Shown here: positions 8,127 to 16,388 of the stretch, piece by piece
Layout: each line of letters begins with the position of its first letter
Numbering within the stretch: the first letter of the stretch is position 1
Source of the DNA: Lachnospiraceae bacterium
GTDB taxonomy: Bacteria; Bacillota; Clostridia; Lachnospirales; Lachnospiraceae
Length of the DNA stretch: 64,000 nucleotides
NCBI GenBank assembly: GCA_017614155.1
Contig: JAGACK010000053.1
Coordinates: 27,869 to 91,868, forward strand
Reading direction: 5' to 3'
Position numbers and translations under genes: made by a program
Notes under the pieces: model-generated
Told to the model about the DNA's origin: nothing
Databases searched by the model: none
The model's input: only the letters and a program-made list of their open reading frames with translations

Positions 8127-10475
8127 ATGTCTGGTACCGGGAAGAACAAGGCAGACCGGAGCAGGATCGAAAAGGCCATAACGATGATCATGTGCGTGCT
8201 GATGCTGTTTTCGATCGCTGTTTTCATTTACGGACAGTTTTTTGTCAAAAACGAATCCCATTATAGTAATAAGTGCGAACTGTATGATGCCGTATGGTCA
8301 TATACCGGGCCGGACGGAGTGACCAGGCAGTACAATCCTCTGGATGTGATCGATGTGGAAAATGATGATGATGTCGTTCTTTCCACCGTGCTTCCCGAAA
8401 AGATCACTGACGGAAGCTGCCTGTTTGTAAATACAGCGAAGGATATGGATGCCTATGTGGACGGGGAGCTGAGAAACAGTTACAAGCTGAGCCGTTCGAG
8501 ATTCGGCAGGAATGTCAAGGGCATGTGGGTCGCGATCACTCTCCGCAGCGCTGATGCCGGAAAAACGCTGACCATAGAACGCCCGGGCTACTGGCTGGAT
8601 GATTTTCTGATAGGAAGAGTGTATATAGGCAACCGTCTCGGGTTTGCGGTGCATCTGATAAACGACGATCTTTTCATAATTATCCTGGGATTTGCGATCG
8701 TGATTTTGGGGACTGTGGTCACGCTGCTTTGCCTTGCCTACAGGATCATGATAAAGCGGCCGTTTCCGCTGTGGTTCCTGAGCATGGGGATCCTGGGAGG
8801 CGCCATCTGGCTTCTGCTTGACAGCTACACATATCCACTGTTTTTTCAAAATTATTTCATCGACGGCATAGCCAGCTATCTTGTCATAATGCTGCTGCCC
8901 TTTCCTTTTGCGGCATATATCAACTCCCTTTTGGACAACAGATACAGCAGGCTTTATCATGCCGTGGGCATCCTTACCATTTTGAATTTCATAGTCATCA
9001 GTCTGCTGCATTTCCTTGATATCGCGGATTTTTCCGACACCAGGATGTTCAGCAATATCGTCATGGGCATTGTAGGGTTATACTGCATAGGTGTGACCAT
9101 GTATGATTTCTTCATAAAAAAACACAGGGAGAATATCGTCATCTATTTTGGGTTCGGTGTATTTGTGCTTTTGTGCATGGCAGAGATCGTTCATCTGAAC
9201 CTGAAGGTCCATACGAACGACGGTGTGTTTGTCGCAGCCGGTCTTTTGATCCTGCTTGTTGTCGCCGTAACTGATGAGGTCAGAAGGATCGCCGATCTGA
9301 GAGCCCGGACAGTCGAGGCACTGAATGCGAACAGGGCCAAGACGACATTCCTGGCAAACATGAGCCACGAGATACGCACCCCGATCAATGCGATCCTGGG
9401 CATGGATGAACTGATACTGCATGAAGACACAAGTGAAAAGGTAAGGGAATACGCTTCAAATATCCGTGACGCGGGAACGACGCTGCTTCATATAATAAGT
9501 GATGTCCTGGATTTTTCAAAGATCGAGCAGGGCAAGATGGAGATAATAAATGAGCAGTATGATACCGCGCATCTATTGAGTACCATAAATACAATGATAA
9601 GCGTCAAGGCTGACGAGAAAGGCCTTGATTATATAAAAGAGATATCCGAAGATCTCCCGTCAAAGCTCATAGGCGATGAGAAGGCGCTGACAGAGATCCT
9701 GATCAATCTGCTCAGCAATTCCGTGAAATACACCAACAAGGGCAAAGTGATCTTTGGTGTCAGGCACGAAGCGGCCGGAAGCGGGCTTGTCATGCTGATC
9801 ATTACCGTCAAGGATACAGGGATCGGCATCAAGGAAAGTGACATGGACAGGCTTTTTGGCCAGTTCGAGCGTCTGGATCATAATAAGACCAGGTCGATCG
9901 AGGGAACGGGCCTGGGACTTGCGATAACGGCTAATCTGACGGAACTCATGGGAGGCACGATAGACTGCAGGAGCAGTTACGGACAGGGAACGGAGTTTAC
10001 GGTGCGCATCCCCCAGACTGTCGCGGACATCACGCCGATAGGAAAACTCACAAAGGAAGGGACTGCTTTGGAAGAGGGTGGAACGGACAGGGATCCCGAA
10101 GGGCTTGACGGAGTCAGGATCCTGGTCGTTGATGACAGCATAGCAAACCTCAAGGTGGCGGAAGGACTTCTCGGTCTGCTGAAAGCTGAAGTGACTACCT
10201 GCGGCAGCGGCAAAGAGATGCTTGAACTGATCACAGAGAAAAGGTTTGATGCAGTGCTGCTCGATCATATGATGCCTGAAATGGACGGGATCGAGACCTT
10301 AAAAAGAACGAAGACGACCGACGGGAATTTAAATCCGGATACGCCGTATATAGCCCTGACTGCAAATGCCATTGCCGGGGCAAGGGAAATATATATCAAT
10401 GAAGGCTTTGCCGATTATCTGAGCAAGCCCATGAAGCTGAAGGATCTGTCTGAAGTCATCAGGAAGAATCTGTAA
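8127..10475 (+). CDS. Hybrid sensor histidine kinase (7TM-type membrane sensor, HisKA, HATPase, receiver)
   Basis: A 782-residue kinase with one N-terminal membrane helix (residues about 20-37), an extracytoplasmic domain of about 140 residues, a block of about seven membrane segments (about 183-395) resembling 7TMR-DISM sensors, then HisKA with FLANMSHEIRTPINAIL (phospho-acceptor His414), an ATPase domain with N, G1 and G2 boxes (LINLLSNSVKYT, DTGIGI, GTGLGLAI) and a C-terminal receiver with DD near 668 and phospho-acceptor Asp713 in LLDHMMPEMDG, plus the conserved Thr/Lys (LTANA, YLSKP). Ribosome site GAGGGGGG precedes the ATG. There is no HPt domain in the protein, so the phosphorelay partner is elsewhere. 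Ligand unknown. Confidence 0.93.
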   Translation: MSGTGKNKADRSRIEKAITMIMCVLMLFSIAVFIYGQFFVKNESHYSNKCELYDAVWSYTGPDGVTRQYNPLDVIDVENDDDVVLSTVLPEKITDGSCLFVNTAKDMDAYVDGELRNSYKLSRSRFGRNVKGMWVAITLRSADAGKTLTIERPGYWLDDFLIGRVYIGNRLGFAVHLINDDLFIIILGFAIVILGTVVTLLCLAYRIMIKRPFPLWFLSMGILGGAIWLLLDSYTYPLFFQNYFIDGIASYLVIMLLPFPFAAYINSLLDNRYSRLYHAVGILTILNFIVISLLHFLDIADFSDTRMFSNIVMGIVGLYCIGVTMYDFFIKKHRENIVIYFGFGVFVLLCMAEIVHLNLKVHTNDGVFVAAGLLILLVVAVTDEVRRIADLRARTVEALNANRAKTTFLANMSHEIRTPINAILGMDELILHEDTSEKVREYASNIRDAGTTLLHIISDVLDFSKIEQGKMEIINEQYDTAHLLSTINTMISVKADEKGLDYIKEISEDLPSKLIGDEKALTEILINLLSNSVKYTNKGKVIFGVRHEAAGSGLVMLIITVKDTGIGIKESDMDRLFGQFERLDHNKTRSIEGTGLGLAITANLTELMGGTIDCRSSYGQGTEFTVRIPQTVADITPIGKLTKEGTALEEGGTDRDPEGLDGVRILVVDDSIANLKVAEGLLGLLKAEVTTCGSGKEMLELITEKRFDAVLLDHMMPEMDGIETLKRTKTTDGNLNPDTPYIALTANAIAGAREIYINEGFADYLSKPMKLKDLSEVIRKNL

Positions 10476-10509
10476 GCCGTTCGGCGAAGTCAAGAAACAG
10501 CAGATATAA

Positions 10510-10551
10510 AAATCCCCCCGGGTGCCTTGGCGCTCAGGGGGATCATTTTTT
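10510..10551. terminator. Bidirectional intrinsic terminator between kinase and glnA
   Basis: The stem ATCCCCC/GGGGGAT encloses a second GC-rich stem-loop, flanked by A5 on the left and T7 on the right. It sits between the convergent ends of the hybrid kinase (10475) and glnA (10561) and can end both transcripts. Confidence 0.85.
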
Positions 10552-10560
10552 ACACGATGA

Positions 10561-11991
10561 TCACAGATCGTAGTACATCGAGAATTCGGCCGGATGGGGA
10601 AGACGCGAGATCATGCTGTCATCCTTCCTGCGCCTTGCGATATACTGGGTGAGCAGTCTTTCGGGGAATACGCCGCCTTCGGTGAGGTAGTCGTGGTCCT
10701 TCTCAAGCTCGTCAAGCGCTTCCGAAAGGCTGGCAGGAAGTCCCTCGATCTTCTTCTTTTCCTCATCTGACAGATCAAAGAGATTGAAATCGAAGGGACC
10801 CCATCCTTTGGTGGAAGGATCGATCTGCTTTTTGATGCCGTCAAGTCCTGCCATGAGGATTGCTGCATATGCATAATAAGGATTGCAGGTCGCATCGGGA
10901 TTTCGAAGTTCGAAACGCTTGCTCTCGGGTGTCTTTGCATAAGCAGGGATTCTGATGACTGCGCTCCTGTTTGCCATGGCATAGCCTATGGTCACGGGTG
11001 CTTCAAATCCCGGTACAAGCCTTTTGTATGAATTGGTGGATGGATTTGTGATCGCGCAGATGGAACGTGCATGTGTCAGCAGGCCGCCCATGAAATAGTG
11101 GGCCGTCTTGCTGAGCTGTGCATAGCCGTCTTTATCATAGAATACGGGCTTGCCGTCTTTCATGAGGAGCATGTGAACATGCATCCCGTTCCCGGCCTCG
11201 CCTGAAACCGGTTTTGGCATAAGTGTTGCGGTACAGCCGTCCAGTATGGCTTCATTCTTTATCACATACTTTGCGGACATGGTATCGTCGGCAAGCTTGA
11301 GCATGTCCCCGAGTTCAACCTCTATCTCCATCTGTCCGCAGCCGCCGACCTCGTGATGGTGATATTTCACATCCACATTCCATTCAGCCATTGAAAGGCA
11401 CATGCGGCTTCGAAGATCATTATTGATATCCATAGGCAGGCTCATGTGATAACCTGCGCCATTTCTGATCTGATAGCCGTTATTATTATCATAGTCTCCC
11501 GAGCTCCAGGATGCCTGTCTGGCTTCGACCATGTATCCGCTGTTGTGTGGATCGAGATCGAAAGAAACATGATCGAAAATGTAGAATTCATACTCGGGAC
11601 CGATGATCATCTGATCGGCCACGCCGGTCTCCTTCATATATTCGAGTGCCCTTTTTGCGACATTCCTCGGATACTGATCAAAAGGCCTGTTCTCCGGCAG
11701 ATCGATGACCTGCACATCGCCTATCATCGAAAGCGTGGGAATCTCGGAATAGCGGTCGATGACTGCCGAGTCGAGCACCGGAATGAAGACCATGTCGCTG
11801 TTTTCGACCGGAGCATAACCGTAGTTTGAACCGTCAAATCCGATGCCGTTTTTCATGGTGCTCTCAGTGAGCCTTTCAGCCGGTATCGAAAGATGCCTCC
11901 ACCTCCCGTCGACATCCGTCAGCTTGAAATCGACGATGCTGATGTTGTTCTCTTTGATGTAGTCTTTGATCTCCTGCAAAGTTTTTGCCAT
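10561..11991 (-). CDS. glnA: Glutamine synthetase, type I
   Basis: This enzyme makes glutamine from glutamate, ammonia and ATP. It is 476 residues from the ATG at 11991, which has an AGGAGG ribosome site 6 nt upstream. The frame stays open for another 37 codons upstream, but that is translated REP repeat and not protein. GSI landmarks are GFDGSNYGY, MIGPEYEFYIFD, NGMHVHMLL, ELRNPDATCNPYYAYAA and the C-terminal SMYYDL. The position of the adenylylation Tyr of enterobacterial enzymes is Phe405 here (NLFDLS), so adenylylation is not expected; feedback or regulator control is more likely. No GlnR-type site was seen. It lies 151 bp downstream of alaX on the same strand, separated by a full REP element. 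Confidence 0.96.
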   Translation of the reverse strand: MAKTLQEIKDYIKENNISIVDFKLTDVDGRWRHLSIPAERLTESTMKNGIGFDGSNYGYAPVENSDMVFIPVLDSAVIDRYSEIPTLSMIGDVQVIDLPENRPFDQYPRNVAKRALEYMKETGVADQMIIGPEYEFYIFDHVSFDLDPHNSGYMVEARQASWSSGDYDNNNGYQIRNGAGYHMSLPMDINNDLRSRMCLSMAEWNVDVKYHHHEVGGCGQMEIEVELGDMLKLADDTMSAKYVIKNEAILDGCTATLMPKPVSGEAGNGMHVHMLLMKDGKPVFYDKDGYAQLSKTAHYFMGGLLTHARSICAITNPSTNSYKRLVPGFEAPVTIGYAMANRSAVIRIPAYAKTPESKRFELRNPDATCNPYYAYAAILMAGLDGIKKQIDPSTKGWGPFDFNLFDLSDEEKKKIEGLPASLSEALDELEKDHDYLTEGGVFPERLLTQYIARRRKDDSMISRLPHPAEFSMYYDL

Positions 11992-12022
11992 TTTTAACCT
12001 CCTGAATTTTTTGGGGAGACTG

Positions 12023-12140
12023 GGGAGACAGGGGGACGGTCCTTTTGTCTCCTTCGTTTCGTAGTCAGTATTCTGCTGCCGTTCGTTTGAGGAAGGAGAC
12101 AACAGGACCGTCCCCCTGTCTCCCTGTCTCCCTGTCCCCT
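12023..12140. repeat. Full REP-like element (two inverted halves, 42-bp centre) plus extra CTGTCTCCC units
   Basis: The left half is 12023-12052, the centre 12053-12094 and the right half 12095-12124, a 102-bp unit. A further run of CTGTCTCC-like repeats extends almost to the alaX stop at 12143. The centre is the near-exact reverse complement (39/42) of the centre of the copy at 34925-35026. It lies between alaX and glnA and would be transcribed if they share an mRNA. Confidence 0.9.
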
Positions 12141-12142
12141 GT

Positions 12143-13312
12143 TTATCGTCTGCCGTTCAATGCTTCCATTATGATATCTTTTCGGGCATTCACGCTGCCC
12201 TGCACCATCTCCTTTGAGCCGCCGCCCTTTGCCTGAAGCTTCTCCTTTAAGATATTGGAGGCCTCCCTTGCATCGCCGCCGGGAATCGAGATGATGTATC
12301 TGTAGCCGTCAGAGTCGTTTCCGGAGAACACCCCGCAGATGCCGTTATGCTTTGCTGCCAGATCGTTTACGGCATTACGCTGGGTGATGTCATTTACCTC
12401 TTCGACAAATATGACAGCATCTTTGGCGGAGTCGTCGATTTTTTCCACCTGCGCTTCAAGCATCTTTTTGGCGTTCTCGATCTTTTCGAGCCTGTAGCTT
12501 TCATTCTTTTCAAGAAGCCTGTTAACAGCTGTGATCAGATTCTCTCTTTTTTCCGAAAGGATGTGCGTCAGATCATCGACTCTCCTGCATTCTTCAGAGA
12601 CATATTCATATGCGCGCCTTCCGGAAAGGATCGAAAAACGCATGCCGCCCTTGTAGTTGATCGCTTTTATTATCTTAATAAGACCGATCTCCCCGGTGTG
12701 CTTCACATGGGGAGCGCAGCAGGCACAGATATCGACTCCGGGTATCACTACCAAACGGATGTTATCATCGAGTTCCAGCTTGCTTCTGTAATCGATGCCG
12801 TCGGTTTCTTCCTTTGTGTAATATCTGCAGAAAACAGGAAGGTCGGCATATACCACCTCGTTGGCTTTTCTTTCGAGCTCCTGAAGCTGATCCTGCGTCA
12901 GGACCTTTGAGGTATCAAGTGTTACTATATTGTCTGACAGGTGAAATCCCATGTTTTCGGAACCAAAGTCCCTGTGAAGAAGACCCGAAAGGATGTGTTC
13001 CCCGGTATGATTCTGCATGTTCGAAAACCGGTGATCCCAGTCAATGACGCCCTTTACCTGATCGCCTTTTGAAAAAGCATCGAAGGGGGCATCAGTCTCG
13101 TGGACGATGATCTCATTCTCAATAGAAACGTGCGTTATCTCAAATTCGCCGATCGTGCCTTTGTCGCAGCTCTGGCCTCCTTCCTCGGGAAAAAAGAGGG
13201 TCCTGTCGAGGATGAGGCCGGTCCGGCCTTCCTTTGTTTTTATTATATCGGTGATGGCTGCCCGGAAATCCCTGTCATAGGGGGCTTCGTCAAATAGTTT
13301 TTCTGTGTTCAT
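12143..13312 (-). CDS. alaX: Alanyl-tRNA editing protein, AlaX type with DHHA1 domain
   Basis: A 389-residue homologue of the editing half of alanyl-tRNA synthetase, which hydrolyses mischarged Ser- or Gly-tRNA(Ala). An N-terminal beta-barrel (LDRTLFFPEEGGQSCDKGTI) precedes the zinc-binding editing core: HTGEHILSG supplies HxxxH and ICACCAPHVKHTGEIG supplies the Cys and His ligands. A coiled-coil linker follows (about 240-300) and a C-terminal DHHA1 domain ends in GSVNARKDIIMEALNGRR. Its length matches the long AlaX class. It is upstream of glnA on the same strand. The start is the first ATG; no better one is seen. Confidence 0.9.
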   Translation of the reverse strand: MNTEKLFDEAPYDRDFRAAITDIIKTKEGRTGLILDRTLFFPEEGGQSCDKGTIGEFEITHVSIENEIIVHETDAPFDAFSKGDQVKGVIDWDHRFSNMQNHTGEHILSGLLHRDFGSENMGFHLSDNIVTLDTSKVLTQDQLQELERKANEVVYADLPVFCRYYTKEETDGIDYRSKLELDDNIRLVVIPGVDICACCAPHVKHTGEIGLIKIIKAINYKGGMRFSILSGRRAYEYVSEECRRVDDLTHILSEKRENLITAVNRLLEKNESYRLEKIENAKKMLEAQVEKIDDSAKDAVIFVEEVNDITQRNAVNDLAAKHNGICGVFSGNDSDGYRYIISIPGGDAREASNILKEKLQAKGGGSKEMVQGSVNARKDIIMEALNGRR

Positions 13313-13347
13313 GATCTATATTATAAAGATTTGGAAATAAGATACAA

Positions 13348-13377
13348 GAGGACAAAAGAACCGGTCTCCATGTCTCC
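13348..13377. repeat. Degenerate REP-like half
   Basis: The sequence GAGGACAAAAGAACCGG...TGTCTCC resembles one REP half with several substitutions. It lies between the divergent alaX and pyrophosphatase genes. Confidence 0.6.
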
Positions 13378-13403
13378 TTTTTCGCCCCGTGACTCAAAAA
13401 ATG

Positions 13404-13412
13404 TGATACAAT
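13404..13412 (+). promoter_or_regulatory. Extended -10 promoter for the pyrophosphatase gene
   Basis: TGATACAAT is an extended -10 (TGn plus TACAAT) 34 bp before the ATG. There is no good -35, which is tolerated with an extended -10. The same TGTGATACAAT string precedes the HD-GYP gene at 29081. Confidence 0.45.
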
Positions 13413-13446
13413 AGACAAAACGATCTTATCAGTATAAGGAAATCCG

Positions 13447-14754
13447 ATGGAGAAGGTATATATCACGGGGCACAGGAACCCGGATCTGGACAGTGTATGC
13501 AGCGCATGCGCATACGCGGCCCTGAAAAAGAATACGGACAGCACGAGAAGCTATGTGCCGGTGCGGCCGGGACACTTAAGTGACAGCAGCAAGGCGATCC
13601 TTGCAGCTCTCGATATCACTCCGCCCCCGTACATGCGCAATGTCTATCCGAAGGTGTCGGATGTGATGTTAAAGCCCGATACAAAGTATTCGGCAGACAT
13701 GCCGCTGACCGTGCTCGCAAAAGAGTACAGCGAATCAAACCCTTCGGTTGTCCCGGTTTATGAAAAGGGCAGTTTCCTGGGGCTTCTAAGCGTCGATGAC
13801 ATCACTTATTATTTCATGCAGAGGCTCGGGAATGAAGGCAGCATAGCGGGAACGCCGACGATTGGGGAGCTTCTTCGTGAAGGCGGTGAAGCGCTAAAGA
13901 CCACGGACCTTTTTGAGGATGCGAAGGCTTCGCTTTCAGGCTCGAAAAAGAGGGGCCTGGCGGTATTTGACAATGACGGGTTTGCAGGATATGTGACCAG
14001 GAGATGTTTCCTCAGGTCGCCTTCCTACAAGGTGATACTGGTCGATCACAATGAGGCAGGGCAGTCGATAGCCGGCATCGAGAGCGCAGAAGTGATAGAG
14101 ATCGTTGACCATCACAGGCTTGACGCGTCAAAGACAAGCCTTCCGATCTTCATAGACACGGAGCCTTTGGGCAGCACCTGCACGATAGTATATCAGCTGT
14201 ATCTGAGGCATGGCATGATGCCGGATGAATATACCGCAAGGGTATTGCTGGCAGGGCTCATATCGGATACCCTCATATTAAAGAGCCCGACTACCACACA
14301 TGTGGACAGAGAGACGGCCCATGCTCTCGCGCGTATCTGCAAGGTCACGACAGAAGACTTCGGCAGAGAGATGTTCTCCCACGTTGAAAGCCTTGCAAAC
14401 CGCGATCCCGAAAAGGCCATACTTTCGGACTTCAAGAAGTATAATGAAAACGGGGTAAAGGTCGGCATAGGCCAGTGCGAGGTCACGACCCTGAAGGATA
14501 TGGACGACTATCGCGATGATTATCTTGCATCACTTGAGACGGTAAGGGAGCAGAACGGTCTTGACTGGGCGGTCGTCATGATCACAAATGTCATGAAGGA
14601 GCACAGCATCCTTCTGACCACAGGCTACAGATCCGAAAAACACCTGCCCTACAGACAGATATGCGGCAGGGTTTATGACATGCCGAATGTCATGAGCCGG
14701 AAAAAACAGCTGCTGCCGGAAATGATATATACGCTCACGAGCAATTTTGTCTGA
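13447..14754 (+). CDS. ppaC: Manganese-dependent inorganic pyrophosphatase (family II) with CBS domains
   Basis: Hydrolyses pyrophosphate to two phosphates in the cytosol, pulling biosynthetic reactions forward. The protein is 435 residues. The N-terminal DHH domain opens with VYITGHRNPDLDSVCSA (metal ligands His and Asp); the two CBS motifs are inserted at about residues 70-195 (KVSDVMLK, VVPVYEKGSFLGLLSVDD, GLAVFDNDGFAGYVTRR). The DHH core resumes with VILVDHNE, EIVDHHRLD and PLGSTCTIVYQLY, and the DHHA2 domain ends with a YRQICGRVYDMPNVMSRKKQ substrate-binding region. CBS-containing forms are regulated by adenine nucleotides in characterised relatives. There is no DRTGG domain of the larger Clostridium forms. 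Ribosome site AAGGAAAT is weak. Confidence 0.93.
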   Translation: MEKVYITGHRNPDLDSVCSACAYAALKKNTDSTRSYVPVRPGHLSDSSKAILAALDITPPPYMRNVYPKVSDVMLKPDTKYSADMPLTVLAKEYSESNPSVVPVYEKGSFLGLLSVDDITYYFMQRLGNEGSIAGTPTIGELLREGGEALKTTDLFEDAKASLSGSKKRGLAVFDNDGFAGYVTRRCFLRSPSYKVILVDHNEAGQSIAGIESAEVIEIVDHHRLDASKTSLPIFIDTEPLGSTCTIVYQLYLRHGMMPDEYTARVLLAGLISDTLILKSPTTTHVDRETAHALARICKVTTEDFGREMFSHVESLANRDPEKAILSDFKKYNENGVKVGIGQCEVTTLKDMDDYRDDYLASLETVREQNGLDWAVVMITNVMKEHSILLTTGYRSEKHLPYRQICGRVYDMPNVMSRKKQLLPEMIYTLTSNFV

Positions 14755-14774
14755 GGATCTGCATTTGATCCGGG

Positions 14775-16169
14775 ATGCGCGCAGTATCCCATAATAAAAA
14801 CATGGTGGAATTTGTAAAGAGGATCTTCAATTCAATAAAGGAATGGATGAGCCCGGTAAAGCTTGCCATTATCGTTTCGGCCACGGTACTTCTGACCGTG
14901 ACGGTGGTTCTTTGCGTAAACCGCGCGAAGATCCAGAAGAAATCCCCGTTTGACGACATGCCCGTGCAGATAATAAGATTTCCCGACACGGAAAAGGAAG
15001 CCGAGACAGAAGATGACGGGCCCGATGAAGAGGAAAAATCCTTAACCGGAAAGGTTGAGAACGATCTGATAAAAGATGCCGAAAAGAACAAGGTGCTCGC
15101 ATCTCCCTGTATCCTTGAGTACAAGGAGGACAACGGCTTCGGCTATCTCAACAACTGTGTATTCCTGGGCGATTCCAGAACGGTCGGGATGGTAAACTAC
15201 AAATGCGTCTCTGATGAGGACGCTCTCGCAAAGGTTGGCCTGATGCATACGGATGCGCTGAAGACCACATTCACGCAGAACTCCGGAAAACAATATACGA
15301 TAAAACAGTTCCTGCAGGCAAAAAAGTCTGATGTGGTCTATGTCTGTTACGGCGTGAACGGAATGGACAGCATACCCGAGGACAGATACAAGGAGTCATA
15401 TAACGAGCTCGTTGACAGGATAATGGAATGGGCGCCGGAGAGCACTGTTGTGTTGATGTCTGTCTGGCCTGTGGATGATAACGGTGTCTACAAGGGAAAG
15501 GTCAAGAACGAGTGGATCGATAAATATAACGATTTCCTGATGAAAATGGCCGAAGAAAAAAAGATCCATTACCTCGATGTCAATACCGTGCTGAAGAACG
15601 GGAACGGCTCCATCAAGGCAGAGTATGACGGAGGCGACGGTCTGCATTACAGCGCAACGGCTTACGGGACGATCCTTGATTATATAGTGACACATCCCGT
15701 GCCGGGAGTATCGGACGAGGGCGAGTACAAGGTCCATTACGTGAAGCCCAAGGGAGGAAACAATACCATCCCGAAAGCTCCGGCAGCCACGCCGGCAGCA
15801 ACTCCCGCCGTGCCGGAGGTAACGGTTCCCGAGGTGCCTTTAACGGAGATCCCGGATCCTTTGGAGGAGGAACGCAAGCGCCAGGAGGAAGAAGAACGCA
15901 AACGCCAGGAAGAAGAACAGCAGCGTCAGGAAGAAGAGGAAGAGCAAAGGCGTCAGGAAGAAGAGGAACAAAAGAAAAAGGAAGAAGAGGAACAGAAGAA
16001 AAAGGAAGAGGAAGAGGCGGAGCGCAGACGTCAGGAGGAGGAAGAGGAAGAAGAACGGAGAAGGCGTCAGGAAGAGGAAGAGGAAGAAGAGCGCAGGCGC
16101 CAGGAAGAGGACGAACAGCGCAGGCGAGAGGATGAGCAGAACGGAGATCCGGCGCCCGAACAGCAGTGA
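14775..16169 (+). CDS. Membrane-anchored SGNH hydrolase with a long E/R/Q/K helical tail
   Basis: A 464-residue protein with an N-terminal membrane anchor (about residues 28-48, VKLAIIVSATVLLTVTVVLC) and an extracytoplasmic SGNH/GDSL domain: block I FLGDSRTVGM (catalytic Ser about 134), the Gly and Asn blocks around VCYGVNGMDS, and the terminal catalytic pair in GGDGLHYSATAYG. Such hydrolases commonly deacylate or transfer acyl groups on surface glycans. After a Pro/Ala linker (about 335-365) the last ~95 residues are almost entirely Glu, Arg, Gln and Lys in alternating blocks, which predicts a rigid single alpha-helix or coiled coil. Start is uncertain: no clear ribosome site; ATG 14802 is an alternative. 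Confidence 0.82.
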   Translation: MRAVSHNKNMVEFVKRIFNSIKEWMSPVKLAIIVSATVLLTVTVVLCVNRAKIQKKSPFDDMPVQIIRFPDTEKEAETEDDGPDEEEKSLTGKVENDLIKDAEKNKVLASPCILEYKEDNGFGYLNNCVFLGDSRTVGMVNYKCVSDEDALAKVGLMHTDALKTTFTQNSGKQYTIKQFLQAKKSDVVYVCYGVNGMDSIPEDRYKESYNELVDRIMEWAPESTVVLMSVWPVDDNGVYKGKVKNEWIDKYNDFLMKMAEEKKIHYLDVNTVLKNGNGSIKAEYDGGDGLHYSATAYGTILDYIVTHPVPGVSDEGEYKVHYVKPKGGNNTIPKAPAATPAATPAVPEVTVPEVPLTEIPDPLEEERKRQEEEERKRQEEEQQRQEEEEEQRRQEEEEQKKKEEEEQKKKEEEEAERRRQEEEEEEERRRRQEEEEEEERRRQEEDEQRRREDEQNGDPAPEQQ

Positions 16170-16189
16170 ATTTATAATAGTATACAGGA

Positions 16190-16380
16190 CATCAGCATAT
16201 ATGTTTTGTGAGTGGGACAGGGGATGTATTGGTGTCCCACTCGTAGCGAAACATGAGATTTCTGAGGGGCGTTCGAAGAGCGCCGGTGCTTCCGAGCGTT
16301 TTGTGCGAGGTTAGCACCGCTGCGTGATGAGCGAGCGGAAGCGTCCCCGAAGAAACTCATGTATGAGCGAAGAGTGGAAC
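16190..16380. repeat. Structured intergenic element sharing its left arm with the 186-bp family
   Basis: It begins CATCAGCATATATGTTTTGT, matching the left outer arm of the 47181 element at nearly every base. What follows differs: a hairpin AGTGGGAC...GTCCCACT (16211-16241), a CATGAG.../...CTCATG long stem around 16253-16361 with GGTGCT/AGCACC inside, and AGCGAA motifs in the junctions. The matching right outer arm is missing. It separates the SGNH gene from yesN and ends about 8 nt before the yesN start, so it may affect that start. Confidence 0.55.
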
Positions 16381-16388
16381 GATAAATT

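Noticed and set aside
11992-12102. 37-residue N-terminal extension of glutamine synthetase
   Set aside because: It is translated REP sequence, and the AGGAGG site points to ATG 11991.
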